Source: Streptomyces sannanensis (GTDB taxonomy: Bacteria > Actinomycetota > Actinomycetes > Streptomycetales > Streptomycetaceae). From it: DNA of 64,000 nucleotides. The notes under the pieces were generated by a model. The model had not been told where the DNA came from and did not search any database. It worked only from the letters and a program-made list of their open reading frames with translations. Made by a program: the position numbers and the translations under genes. Where the stretch lies: the NCBI RefSeq assembly GCF_039536205.1, contig NZ_BAAAYL010000001.1, positions 7,006,001 through 7,070,000 of the forward strand, written 5' to 3'. Every line of letters begins with the position of its first letter. The first letter of the stretch is position 1. Positions 10,535 through 19,941 of this stretch are shown piece after piece.

Positions 10535-11875
10535 TTGAGCACGGAACTGCTGGCCCCCCTGGACCTCGCGTTCTGGCACCTCGAATCCGACGCACACCCC
10601 ATGCATCTCGGTGCGCTCGCCGTCTTCGATCCCTCCCCGGACCTCGGCGGAGAGCAGATCCTGGACCTCCTGGCCGACCGCGCCGCCGACATCCCCCGGC
10701 TGAGGATGCGGGTACGGGACGTCTGGCTGCCGGTCGGTGGCGCCGCCTGGGTCACCCACAAGGAATTCGACGTACGGCGCCATGTGCGCCATGTCCGGCT
10801 CGGCGCCGGCAACTTCGCGGGCCGCGCCGTGGACCTCGCCGGCGAGCTGATGGAACGGCCGCTCCGACGCGGACGGCCACCCTGGGAGATGTACGTCCTG
10901 ACCGGTGCCCCCGAGGAGCCCTTCGCCGTCCTGGTGAAGCTGCACCACGCGCTGGCGGACGGGATGCGGGCCGTCGCCATCGGTGCGGGCATCCTCGACC
11001 AGATGGCCGACAGCCGGGCCGGCGGCAGCCGTCGCCATCGCCCTGTCGCCTCCAAGTCCTGGCTGCCGGGCCCGGGCCAGGTCGCGGACCTGGCCAAGGG
11101 CCGGGTGGAGGAACTCGGCCGGGCGCTGGGCATCGGTGCCTCCGTCATGCGGGCCAGCAGACTGGAACTGGGCGCCTCCTCCGCCCTCGCCGCGAGCTCC
11201 AGCGGCACCCGCCGCCTCGCCACCGCCGTGCTCGACCTGGAGGACGTCCAGCGTGTCCGCCGCGCCTCGGGCGGCACCGCCAACGACGTCCTGCTCGCGC
11301 TGACCGCGGGTGCGCTGCGACGCTGGATGCTCGAACGCGGCGACCGCCTCCCCGGCGCGGACCCGCGCGCCCTCGTCCCGGTGTCCCGCCGCCGCCCCGG
11401 CAGCCCGCCCGGCTCCGGAAACAAGCTCTCCGCGTACCTGCTGGGCCTGCCCGTCTCCGAGGACGATCCCGAGGCGCGCCTGCAGGCCGTCCGTACCGCG
11501 ATGGACCGCAACAAGAGCGCCGGCCCGGCCCGCGGAGCCGGCGCCGTGGCCGTGCTGGCCGACCAGCTCCCCTCCCTGGCCCACCGCTTCGGCGCCCCCC
11601 TGGCCGGCAACGCGGCCCGGATGCTCTTCGACATCCTCGTCACCAGCGTTCCCCTGCCGCGCTCCGCGCTGTCGTTCGGCGGCCGCCCGCTGCGCGAGAT
11701 CTATCCCATGGCCCCGCTGGCCCGCGGACAGTCGCTCGCGGTGGCCCTGTCGACGTACGGCGGCCGGGTGCACGTAGGACTGGTCGCCGACGGCAGGGCG
11801 GTGCCCGACGCGGACCGGCTGGCGGACTGCATGGGGGAGGAGCTGCACGATCTGCTCAAGGTCATCGGGCCCTGA
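10535..11875 (+). CDS. Wax ester synthase / diacylglycerol acyltransferase (WS/DGAT)
   Basis: This enzyme of triacylglycerol storage has the catalytic HHALADG motif (HHxxxDG type), the N-terminal APLDLAFWHLES...HPMHLG block, and the C-terminal NVPLP/ND-like part (TSVPLPRSALSFGG). It transfers acyl chains from acyl-CoA to diacylglycerol at the membrane or lipid-body surface. A TTG start gives 446 aa, the length I recall for the S. coelicolor enzyme. ATG codons at 10475 and 10511 are in frame but add sequence without family resemblance. Confidence 0.9.
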   Translation: MSTELLAPLDLAFWHLESDAHPMHLGALAVFDPSPDLGGEQILDLLADRAADIPRLRMRVRDVWLPVGGAAWVTHKEFDVRRHVRHVRLGAGNFAGRAVDLAGELMERPLRRGRPPWEMYVLTGAPEEPFAVLVKLHHALADGMRAVAIGAGILDQMADSRAGGSRRHRPVASKSWLPGPGQVADLAKGRVEELGRALGIGASVMRASRLELGASSALAASSSGTRRLATAVLDLEDVQRVRRASGGTANDVLLALTAGALRRWMLERGDRLPGADPRALVPVSRRRPGSPPGSGNKLSAYLLGLPVSEDDPEARLQAVRTAMDRNKSAGPARGAGAVAVLADQLPSLAHRFGAPLAGNAARMLFDILVTSVPLPRSALSFGGRPLREIYPMAPLARGQSLAVALSTYGGRVHVGLVADGRAVPDADRLADCMGEELHDLLKVIGP

Positions 11876-11928
11876 TCCGGTCCCGGCCCGCGGAGGACAT
11901 CCCGCTCCGCCCGGGGCACGCTGGAAGC

Positions 11929-12789
11929 ATGCCGGAGCTGCCGGAGGTCGAAGCACTCGGAGAGTTCCTGACCGATCACCTGGTCGGTCAGGAGATCGCC
12001 CGTATGCTGCCCGTCGCGGTCAGTGTGCTCAAGACGTACGACCCGCCCGTCACCGCCCTGGAGGGCCGCACCGTCACGGCCGTGGCCCGGCACGGGAAGT
12101 TCCTCGACATCGCGGCGGGCGGACTCCACCTGGTCGTCCATCTCGCCAGGGCGGGCTGGCTCCAGTGGCGGGACCAGCTGCCGGACGGTCTGCCGCGGCC
12201 GGGCAAGGGCCCACTCGCGCTGCGGGTGGCCCTCGTCGACGGCCAGGGCTTCGACCTCACCGAGGCGGGCACCCACAAGGGACTCGCCGTGTACGTCGTG
12301 CACCGGCCGGGTGAGGTGCCGGGCATCGCCCGGCTCGGCCCCGACCCGCTGGCCGCGGACTTCGGCCGGGACGACCTCGCGGCCCTGCTCTCCGGGGAGC
12401 GGCGCCGGCTGAAAAGTGCGCTGCGCGACCAGAGTCTCATCGCGGGCATCGGCAACGCGTACAGCGACGAGATCCTGCACGCCGCGAGGATGTCCCCGTT
12501 CAAACCGGTCGCCCGGCTGACCGATGACGAGATCACCACGCTGTACCAGGCCATGCGCGACACGCTGACCGCGGCCGTGACACGGTCCCACGGCCTTGCC
12601 GCCGGGCAGCTGAAGGCGGAGAAGAAGATCGGCCTGCGCGTGCACGGCCGCACCGGTCAGCCGTGCCCGGTGTGCGGCGACACCATCCGGGAGGTCTCGT
12701 TCAGCGATTCGTCGCTGCAGTACTGCCCCACCTGCCAGACCGGCGGAGAACCGCTGGCCGACCGGAGGATGTCCCGGCTGCTGAAGTAG
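11929..12789 (+). CDS. Fpg/Nei-family DNA glycosylase
   Basis: The 286-aa base-excision repair enzyme has the catalytic N-terminus PELPEVE (Pro2, Glu3), the conserved Lys in RHGKFLDI, a helix-two-turn-helix region (LIAGIGNAYSDEILHAA), and a C-terminal zinc finger CPVC...CPTC. It would excise oxidised bases and cut the abasic site. It starts 53 bp after the acyltransferase gene and may be cotranscribed with it. Confidence 0.93.
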   Translation: MPELPEVEALGEFLTDHLVGQEIARMLPVAVSVLKTYDPPVTALEGRTVTAVARHGKFLDIAAGGLHLVVHLARAGWLQWRDQLPDGLPRPGKGPLALRVALVDGQGFDLTEAGTHKGLAVYVVHRPGEVPGIARLGPDPLAADFGRDDLAALLSGERRRLKSALRDQSLIAGIGNAYSDEILHAARMSPFKPVARLTDDEITTLYQAMRDTLTAAVTRSHGLAAGQLKAEKKIGLRVHGRTGQPCPVCGDTIREVSFSDSSLQYCPTCQTGGEPLADRRMSRLLK

Positions 12790-12874
12790 GCCCTGTCCGG
12801 CCGGTCAGGACCTCGCCGCCGACCCGGACTCCGGACGGGCTTGAGTTGCCGCCCGGATCGTCGAAGATGACCGC

Positions 12875-13630
12875 ATGCTGCGTGTACTTGCCGTCGACGA
12901 CGAAGAACCGGCCCTCGGGGAACTGCTCTATCTGCTGCGCCGTGACCCCCGGATACGCACGGCGGAAGGTGCCACCAGCGCCACCGAGGCACTGCGCCGC
13001 ATCGGCGCGGCCCTGGAGGCGGCCCCGGGCGACGATTCCGGGATCGACGTCGTCTTCCTCGACATCCACATGGCCGGGCTCACCGGACTCGACATCGCCC
13101 GGCTGCTCGCGGGTTTCGCAGCACCTCCGCTGATCGTCTTCGTCACTGCCCACGAGGGGTTCGCCGTCCAGGCCTTCGACCTGAAGGCGGTCGACTACGT
13201 CCTCAAACCCGTCCGCAGGGAACGGCTCGCCGAGGCCGTACGACGCGTCGCCGAACTCGTCGGCGGCCGCGCTCCCTCGCCCGCGGCGGCCCCCGGCACC
13301 GACCAGATCCCCGTCGAACTGGGCGGAGTGACACGGTTCCTGGCCGTCCAGGACATCGCCTATGCCGAGGCCCAGGGCGACTACGCCCGGCTGCACACCG
13401 ACACCGGCAGCCATCTGGTCCGTATCCCGCTCTCCACGCTGGAGGAGCGATGGCGCGCCCACGGCTTCGTACGCATCCACCGCAGCCATCTTGTCGCCCT
13501 CGCCCGCATCGATGAACTCCGGCTGGACGCGGGCAGCACGAGCGTGCGCGTCGGCGACGCCGAACTCCCGGTCAGCCGGCGGCACGCCAGGACGCTGCGC
13601 GATCTGCTGATGCGCCGGTCCACTCGCTGA
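12875..13630 (+). CDS. LytTR-family response regulator
   Basis: The 251-aa regulator has a receiver domain (residues 1-125; acidic DDE at 8-10, phospho-acceptor Asp63 in VVFLDIHM, Lys in VDYVLKP) and a LytTR DNA-binding domain (about 150-250; IAYAEAQGDYARLHT, then GFVRIHRSHLV). It is first in a tight four-gene operon whose last gene is a LytS-like kinase, the obvious partner. The likely target is this operon's own transporter. Confidence 0.93.
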   Translation: MLRVLAVDDEEPALGELLYLLRRDPRIRTAEGATSATEALRRIGAALEAAPGDDSGIDVVFLDIHMAGLTGLDIARLLAGFAAPPLIVFVTAHEGFAVQAFDLKAVDYVLKPVRRERLAEAVRRVAELVGGRAPSPAAAPGTDQIPVELGGVTRFLAVQDIAYAEAQGDYARLHTDTGSHLVRIPLSTLEERWRAHGFVRIHRSHLVALARIDELRLDAGSTSVRVGDAELPVSRRHARTLRDLLMRRSTR

Positions 13631-13651
13631 CCAGGGCCTTCCCCGTCCGGC

Positions 13652-14038
13652 ATGGTGCTGCGTAGACTCCGGGCCGTGTCCGCCGATCAGTCACCGCAAC
13701 GCGAGGTCGTGACGGGCGAGCCACGGCGGGTACGGCCGCTGCCCCGCTACCGCGCGCAGTCGGAGATCGACGAGCAGACCGCGCTCGGCGGTGCCTATGT
13801 GCGGTCCCTGATGCGCGGCCAGCTGCGCGCCGGACTCACCGCCTTCGCCGCCGTCGTCCTTGTCGTCGCCACGCTCCCGGTCGCCTTTCTCGCCCTGCGC
13901 AGCACCACTGTCGTCTGGGTGGTGCTGGGCTTCGCCGCCTACCCGCCGCTGCCGCTGATCGCCTGGTGGTACGTCCGCCGGGCCGAGCGCAACGAGCGGG
14001 ACTTCGCACGTCTCGTGGAAGGCCGCCCCGCACCGTGA
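13652..14038 (+). CDS. Small two-helix membrane protein (symporter partner)
   Basis: A short protein with a hydrophilic N-terminus and two hydrophobic segments (AGLTAFAAVVLVVATLPVAF and VVWVVLGFAAYPPLPLIAWW), ending in a basic tail. The position before a sodium:solute symporter, with GTGA overlap, matches DUF485-type partners such as YjcH beside ActP. GTG at 13676 is an equally good start. The function is inferred from context. Confidence 0.8.
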   Translation: MVLRRLRAVSADQSPQREVVTGEPRRVRPLPRYRAQSEIDEQTALGGAYVRSLMRGQLRAGLTAFAAVVLVVATLPVAFLALRSTTVVWVVLGFAAYPPLPLIAWWYVRRAERNERDFARLVEGRPAP

Positions 14039-15711
14039 GCCAGGGCTATGCGGTGGCCGCGGTCGCCGTCGTCTTCCTCGCCACCGTCCTCGTCGGCGGC
14101 TTCGGGCTGCGCATCTCCCGCACCACCTCCGACTTCTACGTGGCCTCACGCACCGTGCGGCCCGCCCTCAACGCCGCCGCCATCAGCGGCGAGTACCTCT
14201 CCGCGGCCTCCTTCCTCGGCATCGCGGGCCTGGTGCTGGTCGACGGCCCCGACATGCTCTGGTACCCCGTCGGCTACACCGCGGGCCATCTCGTGCTGCT
14301 GCTCTTCGTCGCCGCCCCGCTGCGCCGCTCCGGCGCGTACACCCTGCCCGACTTCGCCGAGGGCAGGCTCGAATCCCGGCGGCTGCGCAGGCTGGTGAGC
14401 GTGCTCGTGGTCGGTGCCGGCTGGCTCTATCTCGTACCGCAGCTCCAGGGCGCGGGCCTGACGCTCGACATCCTGACCGGTGCGCCGGGCTGGCTGGGGT
14501 CCGTGCTGGTCGCCGTCGTGGTGGTGCTCGCGGTGGCCGCCGGCGGCATGCGCAGCATCACCTTCGTCCAGGCCTTCCAGTACTGGCTGAAGCTCACCGC
14601 GCTGCTGGTGCCGGCGCTGTTCCTGGTGCTCGCCTGGCAGGGAGACGGACGGCCGAAGGCCGCCTTCGACGAACCGGTCGCGCTGCGCGAGCAGCGCACG
14701 GTACGGATCGCGGAACCGCTCGAACTCCGGCTCGCCGCCCCGCTCGACGCGACCGTCACCGGCACGGTGGACGGCCGCCGCCACGACGACTCCCCGGTCC
14801 GGCTCGCCGCGGGAACCCACCGCATCGGGGCGGACACCCGGCTCACCCTCACCCGAGGCACCGGAATACCTGCCACGACCCGCCGTGCCGAGCATCCGAT
14901 GTACGCCACCTACGGACTGATCGTGGCCACCTTCCTCGGCACCATGGGCCTGCCTCATGTCGTGGTGCGCTTCTACACCAGCCCCGACGGCCGCGCCGCG
15001 CGCCGCACGACCGTCGTCGTCCTCGCACTGATCGGCGCGTTCTATCTGCTGCCGCCCGTCTACGGCGCACTGGGCAGGCTGTACGCCCCCGAACTCACCC
15101 TCACCGCCGAAGCCGACGCCGCGGTGCTGCTGCTCCCGGAGCGGATGATCGGCGGCCTCCCGGGTGATTTGCTCGGCGCACTGGTGGCGGGCGGCGCCTT
15201 CGCCGCCTTCCTGTCCACCGCGTCGGGCCTCACCCTGGCGGTCGCCGGGGTGCTCACCCAGGACGTGCTGCCGTCCCGCGGGGTACGGCACTTCCGGCTG
15301 GCCACCGCGCTCGCCATGGCCGTACCGCTGGCCGGCGCCCTGGGAATACGCGCGGTGCCGGTCGCCGACGCCGTGGGCATGGCCTTCGCCGTGTCCGCCT
15401 CGTCGTTCTGTCCGCTGCTGGTCCTCGGCATCTGGTGGCGTCGGATGACCCCGCCGGGTGCGGCGGCCGGGCTGCTGCTCGGCGGCGGCTCGGCGTTGGT
15501 CGCGGTCGCCGTCACGGTGAGCGGCGCGGTGCGGCCGGGGGTGCTGCGCACCCTGCTGGCCTGGCCCGCCCTGTGGTCCGTACCGGTGGGCTTCCTCGCC
15601 ATGATCCTGGTGTCGCTGGCCACACCCGACAGGATTCCGCCCGGCACCAATGCCGCCATGGCGCGTTTTCATCTGCCGGAGGCGCTCACCCGGTCCGGGA
15701 GGAACGCATGA
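14035..15711 (+). CDS. Sodium:solute symporter (SSS family)
   Basis: The 558-aa permease has about thirteen helices, the SSS hallmark around TTSDFYVASRTV and SGEYLSAASFLGIAG, and the later GGAFAAFLSTASGLTLAVAG, as in ActP/acetate-pyruvate-type symporters. A roughly 90-residue hydrophilic insertion (about 210-300) lies outside the membrane and is larger than in ActP. GTG overlaps the previous stop (GTGA). The operon context suggests a small carboxylate substrate, but this is not shown. Confidence 0.92.
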   Translation: MSQGYAVAAVAVVFLATVLVGGFGLRISRTTSDFYVASRTVRPALNAAAISGEYLSAASFLGIAGLVLVDGPDMLWYPVGYTAGHLVLLLFVAAPLRRSGAYTLPDFAEGRLESRRLRRLVSVLVVGAGWLYLVPQLQGAGLTLDILTGAPGWLGSVLVAVVVVLAVAAGGMRSITFVQAFQYWLKLTALLVPALFLVLAWQGDGRPKAAFDEPVALREQRTVRIAEPLELRLAAPLDATVTGTVDGRRHDDSPVRLAAGTHRIGADTRLTLTRGTGIPATTRRAEHPMYATYGLIVATFLGTMGLPHVVVRFYTSPDGRAARRTTVVVLALIGAFYLLPPVYGALGRLYAPELTLTAEADAAVLLLPERMIGGLPGDLLGALVAGGAFAAFLSTASGLTLAVAGVLTQDVLPSRGVRHFRLATALAMAVPLAGALGIRAVPVADAVGMAFAVSASSFCPLLVLGIWWRRMTPPGAAAGLLLGGGSALVAVAVTVSGAVRPGVLRTLLAWPALWSVPVGFLAMILVSLATPDRIPPGTNAAMARFHLPEALTRSGRNA

Positions 15712-16907
15712 TGTACGCACTGCTGCTGTCGTCGGTGCCGCTGCTGCTGGCCGCCGGTTTCCTGCTCGGCCGCCGCACCGTCCGGGCGGCTCGCCCCAGC
15801 GATGTCGGCACACCCGTCGAACACGCCACCTTCGAGACACTGCACACCGCCTCGCTGGCCGCGCCTCCGCTGCGTTCCGGGCTGACCGAGGACAGCGCCC
15901 GCAAGGCGGCCCGCCGGCTGCGTTCGCTGCTCGGCACGAACGCGCTGTGCCTGACCGACCGGGAGCGGGTGCTCGTCTGGGACGGGGTGGGGGAGCATCA
16001 CGCCGGACAGGTCCTCGGCCAGGTCGGCGGGCTGCTGGAGACCGGACGGGACAAGGCGTTCGTGCCCGGCTGCGAGGATCTCGACTGTCCGCTGCGCTGG
16101 GCGGTGGCGGCCCCGCTGACGGTCGACAACCGGGTGCTGGGCACCCTGGTGGCGTACGCCCCGCGCGAGTCGGCGGTACTGGCCCGGGCCGTCGGCGAAG
16201 TGGCGCGCTGGGTCTCCGTGCAACTGGAGCTCGCCGAGCTCGACCGCTCCCGCACCCGGCTGATCGAGGCTGAGATCAAGGCGCTGCGCGCCCAGATCTC
16301 CCCGCACTTCATCTTCAATTCGCTGGCCGCGATCGCGTCGTTCGTCCGCACCGATCCGGAGCAGGCGCGTGAACTCCTGCTGGAGTTCGCCGACTTCACC
16401 CGCTACTCCTTCCGCAGGCACGGCGACTTCACCACGCTCGCCGATGAACTGCACTCCATCGACCAGTACTTGGCACTGGTACGCGCCCGTTTCGGCGAAC
16501 GTCTCTCGGTGACCCTCCAGGTGGCGCCCGAAGTACTGCCGGTCGCGCTGCCGTTCCTGTGCCTCCAGCCGCTGGTCGAGAACGCCGTCAAGCACGGCCT
16601 GGAGGGCGCGGTCAGCAGCAGCCGTATCACCATCTGCGCGCTCGACGCGGGCAACGAGGCGGAAGTGGTGATCGAGGACGACGGCGTCGGCATGGAACCG
16701 GACCGGCTGCGGCGGATCCTGCGCGGCGAGGGCGGCGCGGGCACCGGTATCGGGCTGCTCAATGTGGACGAACGGCTGCGTCAGGTGTACGGCGACGAGT
16801 ACGGCCTCGTCATCGAGACCGGCGTCGGGGCCGGTATGAAGATCACGGTACGGGTGCCCAAGTACCGTGCGGGCGTGCACTCCTCACCCGTATCGCCTGC
16901 GCACTGA
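15708..16907 (+). CDS. LytS-type sensor histidine kinase
   Basis: The 399-aa kinase has one N-terminal membrane helix, a GAF-like region (about 60-175), and the His_kinase domain (ALRAQISPHFIFNSL with His200; later LQPLVENAVKHG and GAGTGIGLLNVDERL). It lacks the multi-helix 5TM-LYT sensor of classical LytS, so the signal is probably sensed in the GAF part or through the cotranscribed transporter. ATGA overlap with the symporter gene indicates translational coupling. It should phosphorylate the LytTR protein encoded three genes earlier. Confidence 0.92.
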   Translation: MMYALLLSSVPLLLAAGFLLGRRTVRAARPSDVGTPVEHATFETLHTASLAAPPLRSGLTEDSARKAARRLRSLLGTNALCLTDRERVLVWDGVGEHHAGQVLGQVGGLLETGRDKAFVPGCEDLDCPLRWAVAAPLTVDNRVLGTLVAYAPRESAVLARAVGEVARWVSVQLELAELDRSRTRLIEAEIKALRAQISPHFIFNSLAAIASFVRTDPEQARELLLEFADFTRYSFRRHGDFTTLADELHSIDQYLALVRARFGERLSVTLQVAPEVLPVALPFLCLQPLVENAVKHGLEGAVSSSRITICALDAGNEAEVVIEDDGVGMEPDRLRRILRGEGGAGTGIGLLNVDERLRQVYGDEYGLVIETGVGAGMKITVRVPKYRAGVHSSPVSPAH

Positions 16908-16914
16908 TCAGGAC

Positions 16915-17211
16915 CTACGCGGTCACGAGGTTGAAGGAGCTCAGGACCCGCGGCTCGACGTCCGGGAAACCGACCTCGCGCAGGTACGGTGCGAGGATCT
17001 CCGCGAACCGGTGGAAGTCCTCGATGGAATCCCAGACGTCCGCCACGAACCATCCGTCGCCGGTGGGCCCCGCGACATGCGCGCGGAGCCCGGCCACGGG
17101 CCAGTCGTGGGGGCTGTGGACCAGGCCGCGGCCATTCGTCAGCTTGTTGCAGATCTGCTCGTACTGAGCCTGGGTGCCACCCGGGGCATCCATCACCACG
17201 ATGATCGCCAC
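16915..17211 (-). CDS. Small ABM-like dimeric alpha/beta-barrel protein
   Basis: The 98-aa protein MAIIVVMDAPGGTQAQYEQI... has the length and pattern of antibiotic-biosynthesis-monooxygenase-type or stress-responsive dimeric barrels (strand-helix halves; VADVWDSIEDFHRFAEIL is a typical second-half segment). No active-site residues can be assigned. It ends 7 bp from the kinase gene in convergent orientation. Confidence 0.78.
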   Translation of the reverse strand: MAIIVVMDAPGGTQAQYEQICNKLTNGRGLVHSPHDWPVAGLRAHVAGPTGDGWFVADVWDSIEDFHRFAEILAPYLREVGFPDVEPRVLSSFNLVTA

Positions 17212-17307
17212 GATCCGCTCGCTCTCGGTCGAGGAGGATTCCTGCTCCCCAGTCGACCAGCCCGCCCTGTGAGGTGCACGGCCGAAGCCGCCATCCGTAG
17301 GCGGACC

Positions 17308-17814
17308 TCAGAACAGATGGATGGAGAGATGACCGAGCGGCAGGCCCAGCTGCCAGGCCGGCGTCCAGATCCGCGGTTCGTCCTCGGTGCCGCCCCGCAC
17401 GTCCGCCGCGGCCGGGCCGACCGCGTTGAGGTCGGCCGCCAGGAGCTCGGTCTCCTCCAGCCACCGCCAGGCCGCCCGGGCCAGAGGCAGGTCGGGATCG
17501 TGCCCGCCCGCCTCGAAGTCCTCCGCGTCCAGTCCGTTCAGCTGTTCGCACACCCATTCGTGCCAGGGCCGGCCGTCCGCGGTGAGGGAAAGCCACTCGT
17601 CGAGCCGGGCCGGCAGCCGGGCACCGTCCACCGGACCGTCGGAGAGGAAGACGGTCAGCGCCAGGGCGTTCCGCCCGGCCCGGAACTCCAGTGTCGTCGG
17701 CGGCATCAGGTCGCCGGTGCGCAGCAGTTCGTCGGCGATGTACTCGGCGTACAGCCAAGCCATGGGCACCAGCAGTTCGTCACCACTGGTCCCGTTGGTA
17801 CCCTCCGGACGCAT
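17308..17814 (-). CDS. Conserved hypothetical cytoplasmic protein (168 aa)
   Basis: The acidic protein begins MRPEGTNGTSGDELLVPMAW and contains LEFRAGRNALALTVFL and PWHEWVCEQLNGLDAEDFE. No membrane segment or known domain is visible. It follows the sigma factor gene on the same strand after 106 bp, and could be cotranscribed with it. It does not show the HxxxCxxC zinc motif of anti-sigma factors. Confidence 0.78.
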   Translation of the reverse strand: MRPEGTNGTSGDELLVPMAWLYAEYIADELLRTGDLMPPTTLEFRAGRNALALTVFLSDGPVDGARLPARLDEWLSLTADGRPWHEWVCEQLNGLDAEDFEAGGHDPDLPLARAAWRWLEETELLAADLNAVGPAAADVRGGTEDEPRIWTPAWQLGLPLGHLSIHLF

Positions 17815-17920
17815 CCGTCTCGCCTCTTCCGTTTTCCGTACGCGCTCTCGGCAGCATTGAACCCGCGACGCCCGCCCCGCGTGGCCGGAAGGACAGGATC
17901 CGTCACTTGTACCGAGGAAC

Positions 17921-18484
17921 CTACGCCGCCTGTGCTCCGGCGTAGCCGGGCAGGGCACGGCCGAGCGCACGCAGCGCGTAGTGCGAACGGGATTTGACCG
18001 TGCCGGGTGGGATGCCGAGCACCTCGGCGGCCTCGTTCACGCCGAGCCCGCGGAAGTAGATCTGTACCAGGACCGCCTGGTGCTCGGCGCTCAGGGAACG
18101 TACGGCCGCGCGGACGTCGATGGCGGCGGCCGAGCTCTCGGTGTGGTCCCCGGTGGACGGGGTGGCCGCCAGTACGCCGTCACTGACCTCCGCGGGCCGG
18201 GCCTGCCTCGACCTGCGGGCATCGATGGCGAGCCGCCGGCCCACGGTGAACAGCCAGGGGCGCATCGACTCGTACGGGCCGCCGAACGCCTCGGGATGCT
18301 GCCAGGCACGTACCAGTGTCTCCTGGAGCAGGTCCTCGGCCCGCTGCCGGTCACCGAACGTCAGACCGAGCAGGAAGTGGAAGAGCGCGGGGCCGTGCAC
18401 CCGCTGCAGTTCGGCCAGTTCCTGTTCTTCAGTGCGCTGTCCCGTCGGCGCTGATGACGTGATCGCTGTGCTTGCCGTGGTCAC
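17921..18484 (-). CDS. ECF (sigma-70 family) RNA polymerase sigma factor
   Basis: The 187-aa sigma factor has region 2 (FHFLLGLTFGDRQRAEDLLQ as two adjoining blocks; ETLVRAWQHPEAF; MRPWLFTVGRRLAIDARR) and region 4 (LSAEHQAVLVQIYFRGLGVN then EAAEVLGIPPGTVKSRSHYA). It resembles the SigL/SigK/SigJ-type ECFs of streptomycetes. GTG with AAAGGA eight bases upstream fixes the start. No zinc anti-sigma gene is adjacent, so control is not by the usual neighbouring ZAS protein. Confidence 0.92.
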   Translation of the reverse strand: MTTASTAITSSAPTGQRTEEQELAELQRVHGPALFHFLLGLTFGDRQRAEDLLQETLVRAWQHPEAFGGPYESMRPWLFTVGRRLAIDARRSRQARPAEVSDGVLAATPSTGDHTESSAAAIDVRAAVRSLSAEHQAVLVQIYFRGLGVNEAAEVLGIPPGTVKSRSHYALRALGRALPGYAGAQAA

Positions 18485-18772
18485 CGTGAACGTCCTTTCC
18501 CGGGCGGTTCGCTGCCCGCAGGCACGTATGGGAGCGCAAACGGGCTCGCAGGGACAGTCGGCGTACGGAAGTGTGCGACGAACGGTCGAACGGAGCGGTG
18601 AGCGGTGCGGTGAACGGTCGCCGGAGCCGTTCAACCGGCGCAGCGCATGGGCACCGGGATGCCGAAAGGCAGCCCGCGCCGGACGGCCGGCAACGCCGCT
18701 GAACGGGTGTTTTCCGCCGGGCGGCCGGTGTCGCTGAGGCCGTGGAGGGTTCCACGATGCGCGTCATACCTC

Positions 18773-19621
18773 ATGAAAAAGCATCAGAGCCATGTCGGGC
18801 GGCGGACGATGCTGCGCGCCGTCGGCTGTCTCGGAGCCGGCGCCGTCCTCCGGCTGATGACCCTGGAGGGGGACGGGACACCCGCCTCCCGGCCCGTGCA
18901 ACCATCTTCCGCCCCCGTGGCCGGCGCGCCGGCCGGGCGGCCGCCCTCCGCCGCCGCGTACCGGCTCCAGCCCATGACGTCGTACGCGCCCGAGCGCTAC
19001 CGGCCCCCGCTGCCGCCCGTACGGACAAGACCCATCCTGGCGATGCCGGAGCTCGGCCGTGCCATGGTGCTCACCTTCGACGACGGGCCCGATCCCCGCT
19101 ACACCCCGGAGATCCTGCGCATCCTGCGCGAACACGAGGTGCGGGCGATGTTCCTGGTCTGCGGTGGAAGGGCCACCGAACACCCGGACCTGCTGCGCGA
19201 GATGGCCGACGACGGCCATGTCGTCGGCAACCACTCCTGGTCCCATGCCCGGATCTATCAGCTGCCCCGGCCCGCGGTCCGTGACGAACTGGGCCGCACC
19301 AGCGAGGCCATCGAGCGGATGGTCGGCGTGCCGCCGCAGTGGTACCGCGCTCCCTACGGAGCCTGGAACCGGATCTCCTTCGAGGTCGGCGCGGAGCTGG
19401 GCATGGAGCCGCTCGGCTGGAACCTTGACAGCAGCGACTGGCGGGATCCCGGCGTCCCCACCATCCTCGGCAGGGTACGGGCCGGGGCGAGCCCGGGTGC
19501 CGTGGTGCTCCAGCACGACTACGGTGGCGCCCGCTGGCAGAGCGTGACGGCACTGCGCACGTATCTGCCGGAGCTGCTGACCGAGGGCTATCGGATCACC
19601 GTGCCGCCGGTGCGCCGCTGA
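18773..19621 (+). CDS. Polysaccharide deacetylase (NodB domain), exported
   Basis: A 282-aa enzyme that would remove acetyl groups from chitin-like or peptidoglycan sugars outside the cell. The catalytic motifs are complete: TFDDGPD, NHSWSH (HxxxH metal ligands), RAPYGAW and VVLQHD. The N-terminus MKKHQSHVGRRTMLRAVG has a twin-arginine pattern followed by a hydrophobic stretch, suggesting Tat export. It is divergent from the sigma gene, with a 288-bp shared upstream region. Confidence 0.92.
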   Translation: MKKHQSHVGRRTMLRAVGCLGAGAVLRLMTLEGDGTPASRPVQPSSAPVAGAPAGRPPSAAAYRLQPMTSYAPERYRPPLPPVRTRPILAMPELGRAMVLTFDDGPDPRYTPEILRILREHEVRAMFLVCGGRATEHPDLLREMADDGHVVGNHSWSHARIYQLPRPAVRDELGRTSEAIERMVGVPPQWYRAPYGAWNRISFEVGAELGMEPLGWNLDSSDWRDPGVPTILGRVRAGASPGAVVLQHDYGGARWQSVTALRTYLPELLTEGYRITVPPVRR

Positions 19622-19941
19622 GGAGGCCCAGGGGGTGTCCGGCGGATCATGCCGGATCGGCGAGCGCCCGCCGCGGAGCGGCTGGTGCGCATGCGGCTTC
19701 GGATCCAGGGCGGAGGAAGGCCCGCCACGGAGCCGCTGATGTCCACGCATGCGGGGGGCACCGCCGGGGGTACCCCCAGCGGTAGCCGGGGGAGGTAGCC
19801 GGGCGAGGTAGCACCTGGGGGGACATCGGCGACTGACGACAACGCCGATGGCGCCTCCCGTGCCCGAAGGGCTACGGGGGAGACGGAGTCGCAGGGTGTC
19901 GCGAGCCCGGCATGCTCCGCCGGGCACCCCCTGGCCTTCGT
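19622..19941. other. Intergenic region with REP-like palindrome
   Basis: No gene is supported here. At about 19764-19800 the motif CCCCCAGCGGTAGCCGGGGG forms a short hairpin next to repeated GAGGTAGCC units. It resembles dispersed palindromic repeats scattered through streptomycete intergenic regions. The rest is GC-rich with no recognisable element. Confidence 0.55.

Noticed and set aside
14146..15840. Long antisense frame across the symporter gene
   Set aside because: Arg/Gly/His-rich composition, no ribosome site, fully explained by the coding strand.
17308..17814. Anti-sigma factor for the neighbouring ECF sigma
   Set aside because: No HxxxCxxC zinc motif and no membrane helix.
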